Of a stretch of DNA of 64,000 bases, positions 55,432-62,344 are shown in pieces (within the stretch, counting starts at the first letter, position 1; each line of letters opens with the position of its first letter). The notes beneath the pieces were generated by a model. That model worked only from the letters and a program-made list of their open reading frames with translations. It had not been told where the DNA came from and made no database searches. Where the stretch lies: the NCBI RefSeq assembly GCF_049739465.1, contig NZ_JBMHHY010000023.1:1-64000 (forward strand), read 5' to 3'. A program made the translations under genes and the position numbers. This DNA is from Embleya sp049739465. Lineage in GTDB: Bacteria; Actinomycetota; Actinomycetes; Streptomycetales; Streptomycetaceae.

Positions 55432-55461
55432 AAAGCGGCGACCCCTGGGGGCCGCCGCTTT
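55432..55461 (+). terminator. Terminator behind LRV gene, and spacer
   Basis: AAAGCGGCG (55432-55440) pairs with CGCCGCTTT (55453-55461) around a 12-base loop. From here to the malic enzyme start (55754) no supported gene is seen; the malic enzyme promoter should lie in this spacer. Confidence 0.85.
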
Positions 55462-55753
55462 GCTATGTCGAGGACACCGACCCGCCAATGCTCGCCTCTC
55501 GGCAAGTGGTCCCTCTAGGGGACTAATGGTTGGGCCCGGGGGCTTGGATCGAGTCGGTGTCTTCGGACAGCGTAACCGACCTCGGCGGCCGGGTCGGAAT
55601 GATCTGTGGAGGATGAGGATCACAGTTTGCGGGGGTGTGTCGGTCGGGTATGGGGCGGGCCCCGGGGCCGGGGGTGTCCACGAAGTGAGACCATCGGGAG
55701 CGATGCGACGCCGTGGGAGACGGGGGTCGCAGCGATCGGAGGAGAAAGAGTTC

Positions 55754-57160
55754 ATGCCCGCAGCGCCCAGCGCCTCGTACTCGATCACGGCTCGACTGGA
55801 GGTCCCCGCAGGGGGCCGGTCGGTCAGTCTGCTCACCAACACGGTCGAATCCGCCGGGGGGTCGATCACCGCGCTCGACGTCACCGCGTCCGGTCACGAG
55901 CGCCTGCGGATCGACGTCACGATCGCCGCGACCTCGACCGATCACGCCGATCGCCTGGTGGAGTCGATCCGGGAGATCGAGGGGGTCACCCTCGGCAAGG
56001 TCTCGGACCGTACCTTCCTGATGCACCTCGGCGGCAAGATCGAGATGCAGTCCAAGCATCCGATCCGCAACCGTGACGACCTCTCGATGATCTACACCCC
56101 GGGGGTGGCCCGGGTGTGTCTGGCCATCGCGGAGAACCCGGACGACGCCCGCCGGCTGACCATCAAGCGCAACACCGTCGCGGTGGTCACCGACGGCTCC
56201 GCCGTGCTCGGCCTGGGCAACATCGGGCCCAAGGCCGCGCTGCCGGTGATGGAGGGCAAGGCGGCCCTGTTCAAGCGGTTCGCCGGGATCGACGCATGGC
56301 CGATCTGCCTGGACACCCAGGACCCGGACGAGATCGTCCGGGCCGTGCAGATGATCGCGCCCGGGTTCGCCGGGATCAACCTCGAGGACATCTCCGCGCC
56401 GCGCTGCTTCGAGATCGAGCGCCGGTTGCGCGAGACGCTGGACATCCCGGTCTTCCACGACGATCAGCACGGCACCGCGATCGTGGTGCTCGCCGCGCTC
56501 ACCAACGCGCTGCGCGTGGTCGGCAAGAAGATCGAGGATGTGCGCATTGTCATGTCCGGCGCGGGCGCGGCGGGCACGGCGATCATCAAGCTGCTCCTGT
56601 CGGCCGGCGCCGCACACGTGGTGGTCGCCGATGTGCGGGGTGTGGTGCACGCCGGTCGCGAGGACCTCGGCGAGGACCTGCGCTGGGTTGCCGAGCACAC
56701 CAACGAGCAGGGCCTGACCGGCACCCTCAAGGAGGCCGTGGTCGGCGCGGACGTGTTCATCGGCGTGTCGGCGCCGAACGTACTCGACGGCTCCGACATC
56801 GCCGCGATGGCCGCCGACTCGATCGTGTTCGCGCTGGCCAACCCGGATCCCGAGGTGGACCCGGCGGCGGCCCTGGAGCACGCCGCGGTGGTCGCCACGG
56901 GCCGTAGCGACTTCCCCAACCAGATCAACAACGTGCTGGTCTTCCCGGGCGTCTTCCGCGGTCTGGTGGACGCGCAGAGCCGGCACATCAGCGACGACAT
57001 GCTGCTCGCCGCCGCGCGGGCGCTGGCGTCGGTGGTCTCCGACGACGAAGTGAACCCGAACTACATCATTCCGAGTGTTTTCCACCCGGAGGTGTCCGCG
57101 GTGGTCGCCGCGGCGGTGCGGGACGCGGTGTTGGCGGAGCGTCAGAACCCCGCGGGATGA
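55754..57160 (+). CDS. NAD-dependent malic enzyme
   Basis: A 468-residue malate dehydrogenase (oxaloacetate-decarboxylating) that turns malate into pyruvate and CO2. Residues 1-85 form an ACT-like regulatory domain (YSITARLEVPAGGRSVSLLTNTVES), absent from many malic enzymes. The catalytic domain has SMIYTPGVARVC, the metal-binding FAGINLEDISAPRCFEIE and VFHDDQHGTAIV, and the Rossmann motif SGAGAAGTAI near 271-280. ATG 55754 has GGAGGAGAAAG upstream. A longer frame from 55427 lacks homology and crosses the previous terminator. HU and murA follow, the S. coelicolor order as I recall it. Confidence 0.93.
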   Translation: MPAAPSASYSITARLEVPAGGRSVSLLTNTVESAGGSITALDVTASGHERLRIDVTIAATSTDHADRLVESIREIEGVTLGKVSDRTFLMHLGGKIEMQSKHPIRNRDDLSMIYTPGVARVCLAIAENPDDARRLTIKRNTVAVVTDGSAVLGLGNIGPKAALPVMEGKAALFKRFAGIDAWPICLDTQDPDEIVRAVQMIAPGFAGINLEDISAPRCFEIERRLRETLDIPVFHDDQHGTAIVVLAALTNALRVVGKKIEDVRIVMSGAGAAGTAIIKLLLSAGAAHVVVADVRGVVHAGREDLGEDLRWVAEHTNEQGLTGTLKEAVVGADVFIGVSAPNVLDGSDIAAMAADSIVFALANPDPEVDPAAALEHAAVVATGRSDFPNQINNVLVFPGVFRGLVDAQSRHISDDMLLAAARALASVVSDDEVNPNYIIPSVFHPEVSAVVAAAVRDAVLAERQNPAG

Positions 57161-57226
57161 TCGTCGTACTGTCCGTACGTATCCCGGTTGCAGGGGCCCC
57201 CGAACGGCCCCGTAATCTGCCGGAAC

Positions 57227-57260
57227 CGCGAAATCACGGGGCTTTCCCAGTGATTTCGCG
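57227..57260 (+). terminator. Hairpin between malic enzyme and HU genes
   Basis: CGCGAAATCAC (57227-57237) pairs perfectly with 57250-57260 around a 12-base loop. It may terminate malic enzyme transcripts or lie in the HU leader. It is markedly AT-richer than the surroundings. Confidence 0.6.
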
Positions 57261-57394
57261 TGTCCTTGATTAGCTTCCGGGCATGGATGAGTGCAGGATT
57301 CGTCCCCGGGGCAAGAACAGCGAGTTGGACTGAACCACGTTTGCGACCACGTTCGTGGTCGTCGGCGGAGGTCAGCAAGACACGGGAGTGACAC

Positions 57395-57676
57395 ATGAAC
57401 CGCAGTGAGCTGGTGGCCGCCCTCGCGGAGCGCGCCGACGTGACCCGCAAGGACGCCGACGCCGTACTGAGCGCGCTTGCCGACGTCGTCGGCGAGATCG
57501 TCGCCAAGGGTGACGAGAAGGTCTCGATCCCGGGCTTCCTCACCTTCGAGCGCACCCACCGCGCCGCCCGCACCGCGCGGAACCCGCAGACCGGCGACCC
57601 GATCGACATCCCGGCCGGCTTCGGCGTAAAGGTTTCGGCGGGCTCGAAGCTCAAGGCCGCGGCCTCGGGCAAGTAG
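57395..57676 (+). CDS. hup: HU family DNA-binding protein
   Basis: A 93-residue nucleoid protein. It starts MNRSELVAALAERADVTRKDADAVLSAL, the HU dimerisation helices, followed by KVSIPGFLTFERTHRAARTARNPQTGDPIDIPA, which is the DNA-clamping beta arm. There is no Lys-rich H1-like tail as in HupS-type proteins. The basic HU dimer bends and compacts DNA. It stands alone between two hairpins, with no distinct ribosome site beyond GGGAGTG upstream of ATG 57395. Confidence 0.95.
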   Translation: MNRSELVAALAERADVTRKDADAVLSALADVVGEIVAKGDEKVSIPGFLTFERTHRAARTARNPQTGDPIDIPAGFGVKVSAGSKLKAAASGK

Positions 57677-57699
57677 GTCCGTAGCGCCCCGGTGGAAAA

Positions 57700-57738
57700 C
57701 CGGAAGGGCGGCTTCCCCTCGGGGAGCCGCCCTTCCGG
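57700..57738 (+). terminator. HU gene terminator
   Basis: A long stem begins CCGGAAGGGCGGCT at 57700 and pairs with 57725-57738; a one-base bulge interrupts an extension through CCCC/GGGG. It separates HU from the convergent murA gene. Confidence 0.88.
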
Positions 57739-57831
57739 CGTGTTCGGGCCCACCGGGCCCGTTTCCGGGCCCTGTCGGGCCCCTGAGGCCCCGGGACGGG
57801 GCATCGGGGGCCGCGCCGGGCCCGGAAACGA

Positions 57832-59175
57832 CTACGCGACGCTCTCGGCGACCCGCACCGGCAGCTCCACCCGGGCGCCCAGCGCCTCCAGCTTGGCCTG
57901 GAAGTCCTCGTAGCCGCGTTCGATCAGATCGATCCCGGTGACCCGCGAGGTGCCCTCCGCGGCGAGCGCGGCGATCAGGTACGAGAAGCCCGCGCGCAGG
58001 TCGGGGATGTCCAGATCGGTGGCGTGCAGCTTGGCCGGGCCGGAGATCACCGCGGAGTGCTGGAAGTTGCGCTGACCGAAGCGGCACGGCGTACCGCCCA
58101 GGCACTCGCTGTAGAGCTGGATGGTGGCGCCCATCTGGTTCAGCGCCGAGGTGAAGCCGAGCCGCCGCTCGTACACCGTCTCGTGCACGATGGACAGCCC
58201 CGTGGCCTGGGTCAGCGCGACCACCAGCGGCTGCTGCCAGTCGGTCTGGAAGCCGGGGTGTACGTCCGTCTCCAGGGCGATTGCGTTCAGCGGGCCGCCC
58301 GGGTGCCAGAAGCGGATGCCCTCGTCGTCGATCGAGAACGCGCCGCCGACCTGCCGGAAGACGTTCAGGAAGGTCATCATGTCCAGCTGGCGGGCGCCGC
58401 GGACGTAGATGTCACCGTGGGTGGCCAGCGCCGCGCAGGCCCAGGAGGCCGCCTCCAGGCGGTCCGGCAGCGCGCGGTGGTCGTAGCCGCCGAGCTTGGA
58501 CACCCCCGTGATCCGGATCACCCGGTCGGTGGTCACCGAGATGATCGCGCCCATCTTCTGGAGCACGCAGATGAGGTCTATGATCTCCGGCTCCACCGCC
58601 GCGTTGGACAGCTCGGTGGTGCCCTCCGCGCGCACCGCCGCGAGCAGTACCTGCTCGGTGGCCCCCACGCTCGGGAACGGCAGCCGGACCTTGGCTCCCT
58701 CCAGGCCGTTCGGCGCCTCGATGTAGAGCCCCTCGGGCCGCTTGGTGATCACCGCGCCGAACTCGCGCAGCACGCTCAGGTGGAAGTCGATCGGCCGGTC
58801 GCCGATCATGCAGCCGCCCAGGTCCGGGATGAACGCGCGGCCCAGGCGATGCAGCAGCGGGCCGCAGAGCAGGATCGGGATCCGGCTGGAGCCGGCGTGC
58901 GCGTCGATGTCCGCGACGTTGGCCTGTTCCACCTGGGTGGGGTCCATCAGCAGTTCGCCGGGCTCCTCGCCGTCGCGCACCGCGACGCCGTGCAGCTGGA
59001 GCAGGCCCTTGACGATGCGTACGTCGCTGATCTCCGGGACGTTGCGCAGTCGGCTCGGCGCCTCGCCCAGGAGCGCGGCCACCATCGCCTTCGGCACCAG
59101 GTTCTTGGCGCCCTTGACCCGAACCTCGCCCTCGAGCGGGGAACCGCCGTGAACCAAGAGCACGTCGTCTTGCAT
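57832..59175 (-). CDS. murA: UDP-N-acetylglucosamine 1-carboxyvinyltransferase
   Basis: A 447-residue MurA, the first committed enzyme of peptidoglycan synthesis: it adds enolpyruvate from PEP to UDP-GlcNAc. The catalytic Cys122 lies in the loop GGCMIGDRPIDFH, meaning the fosfomycin-target Cys is present (not the Asp of mycobacteria). Other markers are VKGAKNLVPKAMVAALL near the N-terminus and LPFPSVGATEQVLLAAVRAEG. ATG 59175 is preferred; the frame reaching 59700 has no homology upstream. It is convergent with HU and divergent from the VanZ-like gene. Confidence 0.95.
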   Translation of the reverse strand: MQDDVLLVHGGSPLEGEVRVKGAKNLVPKAMVAALLGEAPSRLRNVPEISDVRIVKGLLQLHGVAVRDGEEPGELLMDPTQVEQANVADIDAHAGSSRIPILLCGPLLHRLGRAFIPDLGGCMIGDRPIDFHLSVLREFGAVITKRPEGLYIEAPNGLEGAKVRLPFPSVGATEQVLLAAVRAEGTTELSNAAVEPEIIDLICVLQKMGAIISVTTDRVIRITGVSKLGGYDHRALPDRLEAASWACAALATHGDIYVRGARQLDMMTFLNVFRQVGGAFSIDDEGIRFWHPGGPLNAIALETDVHPGFQTDWQQPLVVALTQATGLSIVHETVYERRLGFTSALNQMGATIQLYSECLGGTPCRFGQRNFQHSAVISGPAKLHATDLDIPDLRAGFSYLIAALAAEGTSRVTGIDLIERGYEDFQAKLEALGARVELPVRVAESVA

Positions 59176-59337
59176 GAATCCTCGCACTTCCGTGGGTACC
59201 GAAACCCGACCGGGGAGATGGGCCGACAGCGCTACACGGTAGTCGGATCCGTCCCGCTCCCGTGCCGGCTCGGGGGGCCGAAGGGCCCGGGAAACAGGGT
59301 CGTTCGGCCCGTGGGCGAGCCGCGTCGAAGGGTTGCG

Positions 59338-59724
59338 ATGACCGGCGGGACGAGCGGTAACCGGCTCGCGTACTGCGCGTTCGCGGGAGCGGTGCTGGTG
59401 AATCTGCTGCTCCTGTTCAATCCGGGCAGTCCGGGCGACCCGGCTCCGTTTGTTCCGCATCGTGACAAGATCGTGCATTTTCTCTCGTTCGCGGCCATTG
59501 CCTGGACCGGTCGGCGTGTCGGCATCGGTTCCGTGGTGCTGGCTGCGGCACTGGCCGCACACGCGGTGGAGAGCGAGTTGGTGCAGCACTTCGTGGTGCC
59601 GCAGCGCAGCGGCGATCCGTGGGATGCGATCGCGGACGTGTGCGGCGCCGGCGGCGGGCTGCTCCTCGCCCGCCGACTTCCTCGCCGACCGGCGCACCAC
59701 GACCCGGCGGTTGCGGGATCATGA
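59338..59724 (+). CDS. VanZ family membrane protein
   Basis: A 128-residue membrane protein with four short hydrophobic stretches. The VanZ-like pattern is FVPHRDKIVHFLSFAAIAWTG (D-K-x-x-H-F) followed by ESELVQHFVVPQRSGDPWDAIADVCGAGGG, the conserved E-x-x-Q and D-x-x-D-x-x-x-N/G segments. VanZ relatives affect teicoplanin resistance or phospholipid-like substrates, but the small stand-alone proteins have no assigned role. ATG 59338 has GAAGGG upstream. The YqgE-like gene starts 4 bases after its stop. Confidence 0.85.
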   Translation: MTGGTSGNRLAYCAFAGAVLVNLLLLFNPGSPGDPAPFVPHRDKIVHFLSFAAIAWTGRRVGIGSVVLAAALAAHAVESELVQHFVVPQRSGDPWDAIADVCGAGGGLLLARRLPRRPAHHDPAVAGS

Positions 59725-59728
59725 GGCC

Positions 59729-60286
59729 ATGACCGAGGTATCGCTCACCGGACGCCTGCTCGTGGCCACGCCCGCGTTGGCCGATCCCAACTTCGACCGG
59801 TGTGTGGTCTTCCTCCTGGAACACGACGAGGACGGCACGCTCGGCGTGGTGATCAACCGGCCCAGTCCGGTGGACGTCAACGACGTACTGGTGCCCTGGT
59901 CGGGGCTCGTCAGCGCGCCGTCGGTGGTCTTCCAGGGCGGGCCGGTGGCGATGGACTCGGCGCTGGCCATCGCGTCGGTGCCGGGCGGGGCGGAGCCGCT
60001 GGGGTGGCGTCGGGTGCACGGCGGCCTGGGGCTGGTGGACCTGGACGTGCCGCCGGAACTGGTCGCCGCCGACTTCGGGTCGATGCGGGTCTTCGCCGGC
60101 TACGCGGGTTGGGGCCCCGGGCAGTTGGCGGCCGAACTCAAGTCGGGCGCGTGGTACGTGGTCGAGTCCGAGCCGGGCGACGCGTTCACGCCCACGCCGG
60201 ACCGGTTGTGGCGGGCGGTACTGCGCCGGCAGGTCGGCGAGTTGGCGATGGTGGCCACCTATCCCGAGGATCCGACGCTGAACTAG
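59729..60286 (+). CDS. YqgE/AlgH family protein
   Basis: A 185-residue member of the YqgE/AlgH (DUF179) family. It begins with SLTGRLLVATPALADPNFDRCVVFLLEHDEDGTLGVVINRPS, the invariant start of this group, and later has the aromatic YAGWGPGQLAAELKSGAWYV. Despite the name AlgH its role is unknown in actinobacteria; it has been linked to transcription regulation in Pseudomonas. ATG 59729 lies 4 bases after the VanZ-like stop, so the pair is co-transcribed. Confidence 0.92.
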   Translation: MTEVSLTGRLLVATPALADPNFDRCVVFLLEHDEDGTLGVVINRPSPVDVNDVLVPWSGLVSAPSVVFQGGPVAMDSALAIASVPGGAEPLGWRRVHGGLGLVDLDVPPELVAADFGSMRVFAGYAGWGPGQLAAELKSGAWYVVESEPGDAFTPTPDRLWRAVLRRQVGELAMVATYPEDPTLN

Positions 60287-60363
60287 TGCGCGGCACCGGA
60301 GGTGGGGAGGCGCGTGAACCGGGCGCCGATCGGCACCGTCGGGGTCTGGCTATCCTGGTGGGT

Positions 60364-60678
60364 ATGACCACTCCCCAGAGCTTCCCGGAGCCGGAGCACG
60401 GGACGGGCACCGGCACGCTGATCGAGGAGACGCCGAAGCTCTCCCACGGCGACGGTGACCACGAGCGCTTCGCGCACTACGTCCAGCGCGACAAGATCAT
60501 GGAAAGCGCGATGTCCGGGAGTCCGGTCATCGCTTTGTGCGGGAAGGTCTGGGTGCCGGGTCGCGACCCGAAGAAGTACCCGGTCTGCCCGATGTGCAAG
60601 GAGATCTACGAGACGATGCCGGCCGGCGGGGCCGGCGGGGACAAGGACAAAAGCGGGCAGGGCGGCGGCAAGAAGTAG
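60364..60678 (+). CDS. DUF3039 family protein
   Basis: A 104-residue protein with the DUF3039 core DHERFAHYVQRDKIMESAMSGSPVIALCGKVWVPGRDP and the closing CPMC knuckle (YPVCPMCKEIY). Together with Cys59 the CPMC pair could bind zinc. The N-terminal and C-terminal tails are Gly/Glu/Lys-rich and probably flexible. Function is unknown but the family is nearly universal in actinobacteria. A TATCCT hexamer (60350-60355) lies just before ATG 60364, so a leaderless or very short leader is possible. Confidence 0.9.
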   Translation: MTTPQSFPEPEHGTGTGTLIEETPKLSHGDGDHERFAHYVQRDKIMESAMSGSPVIALCGKVWVPGRDPKKYPVCPMCKEIYETMPAGGAGGDKDKSGQGGGKK

Positions 60679-60916
60679 TCGCTGAGGTTGGTCGGAGGCG
60701 TCGGTCGAGGTTGTGGCCGGCGCCTCTTGCGTTGCGTCTTGGTTGGGTTGGGATTTGTTTTGCCCGCCCGCCCACCCGTTGCGTTATGTGTCGAGGCTGG
60801 GGTTTTAGGGCTTCGGGGTGGGTCTGGTCCTTGGTTGTGTCGCGGATTTGGGTTGGCTCAAATCTCGGTTTGGGCGGGTCGTTCGTGGGTGGCGGGGCAA
60901 TAGGGTGGGCGGCGCT

Positions 60917-61768
60917 GTGGACGCGACGATCTTGATGCCGCTGTCGCTCGACGAGGCCGTGGATGCCCTCGCGCGCGATCCCCGGGCGCTGCCGGTGGCC
61001 GGGGGGACCGACCTCATGCCCCGCGTCAACGCCGGAACGTTGCGGCCGCCGGCCCTGGTGGGTCTCGCGAAGGTCGCCGATCTGCGGCGGTGGGGTTACG
61101 AGGACGGCTTCGCCATGCTCGGTGCCGGGCTCACCTGGGCCCGGCTCGCGGACGCCGATCTGGCCTCGCTCGTCCCAGCCCTGGCCGCCGCCGCCAACGA
61201 GGTGGGCACCGCGCAGGTCCGCGCGATGGGCACGCTCGGCGGCAACATCCTCGCGAGCGGCCGAGCCGCCGACTCGCTGCCCGTACTCGCGGCCCTGGAG
61301 GCCACCGTGTCGTGCCGTTCGCCGGGCGGAGTGCGCGAGGTCGCCCCGCATCTGCTCGCGCCCAAGGCGGGTCCGATCGCCGAACAGCTGTTGCGCCCCG
61401 GGGAGTTGATCACCGGGGTGCGGGTGCCGCTGCTGCGCGGCGTGCAGGAGTTCGTCAAGGCGCCGGTGGGCGGGGGGAAGTACCTGACCCTGGCCCTGGT
61501 GGCCGGTCCCGTGGTCGGGGACGTGCGCTGTGCGGTGGGCGGGGCGCATCCCGGTCCCGTGCGCGCGTTCGAGGCCGAACAGTGGTTGGCGGGGCGGATG
61601 GACACGCGTACCGGGCGACTGCTCGACGCGCGCGACGCGGCCGACTTCGGGCGCCTGGTCGCCGACGAGGTCCGGCCGGACGCGGAGCAGCGGGCCGCCC
61701 GGGCGCATCTGCGGCACGTGGTCGCGGTGTGCGCGCGGCGTGCGGTACAGCGGGCGTTCGGCGGATGA
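60917..61768 (+). CDS. FAD-binding subunit, xanthine-dehydrogenase family
   Basis: A 283-residue FAD subunit of a molybdenum hydroxylase. The flavin-binding loops are PVAGGTDLMPRVNAG (about 29-43) and AMGTLGGNILASGRAADSLPVL (about 110-131). It takes electrons from the iron-sulfur subunit and passes them to NAD+ or another acceptor. GTG 60917 has AGGGTGGG upstream. It overlaps the [2Fe-2S] gene by 4 bases (ATGA), marking a tightly coupled three-subunit operon. The spacer before it (60679-60916) carries a 16-mer shared with the 36.9-kb spacer and no gene. Confidence 0.9.
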   Translation: MDATILMPLSLDEAVDALARDPRALPVAGGTDLMPRVNAGTLRPPALVGLAKVADLRRWGYEDGFAMLGAGLTWARLADADLASLVPALAAAANEVGTAQVRAMGTLGGNILASGRAADSLPVLAALEATVSCRSPGGVREVAPHLLAPKAGPIAEQLLRPGELITGVRVPLLRGVQEFVKAPVGGGKYLTLALVAGPVVGDVRCAVGGAHPGPVRAFEAEQWLAGRMDTRTGRLLDARDAADFGRLVADEVRPDAEQRAARAHLRHVVAVCARRAVQRAFGG

Positions 61769-62331
61769 GCGAGCCCGGATTCGACGCCGGCACGACCCCG
61801 ACCACGTCGTACGTACTGCGGGTGAACGGCGAGGCCCGGCTGATCGAGAACGCCTGGATCGGCGAGAACCTGCTGTACGTGCTGCGCGAGCGGCTCGGCC
61901 TGCCCGGCGCCAAGGACGGTTGCGGGCAGGGCGTGTGCGGGACCTGCACGGTGCAGTTGGACGGGGTCGCGGTGGCCGCGTGCCTGATCGCCGCCGCCAC
62001 GCTGGGCGATCGTGAGGTACGCACCATCGAGGATCTGGACAACGACCCGGAGACGGCGGACGTGCAGCGTGCGTTGGTGGAGGCCGGCGCGGTCCAGTGC
62101 GGCTACTGCGTGCCCGGCGTGGTCGCCTCGGCGTGTGCGCTGCTGGCGCGGGTGAGCGAACCGGGCGAGGTGGAGATCCGGCGGGCGCTGGACGGGCACC
62201 CGTGCCGGTGCGCGGGGCCGCACCCGATGGTGGACGCGGTCCGGGCGGCGGCCCGCCGGCGGGTACCGCAGGAGACCCACTCGACGATGATGTTCAACGT
62301 GATCGCGCCACCGCCCGGCGGCGCCGAGTGA
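61765..62331 (+). CDS. [2Fe-2S] subunit, xanthine-dehydrogenase family
   Basis: A 188-residue iron-sulfur subunit with two clusters. The plant-ferredoxin cluster uses Cys53, Cys58, Cys61 and Cys73 (DGCGQGVCGTCTVQ). The second, fully helical cluster uses Cys112, Cys115, Cys148 and Cys150 (QCGYCVPG and HPCRC). All eight ligands are present. It carries electrons from the molybdenum site to FAD. ATG 61765 overlaps the FAD gene stop, and the molybdenum subunit gene begins 13 bases after its own stop. Confidence 0.93.
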   Translation: MSEPGFDAGTTPTTSYVLRVNGEARLIENAWIGENLLYVLRERLGLPGAKDGCGQGVCGTCTVQLDGVAVAACLIAAATLGDREVRTIEDLDNDPETADVQRALVEAGAVQCGYCVPGVVASACALLARVSEPGEVEIRRALDGHPCRCAGPHPMVDAVRAAARRRVPQETHSTMMFNVIAPPPGGAE

Positions 62332-62344
62332 GCGGTGGGAAACG

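Noticed and set aside
51240..55500. Integrated element with att sites at ssrA
   Set aside because: No integrase or excisionase gene and no second copy of the tmRNA 3' end was seen downstream.
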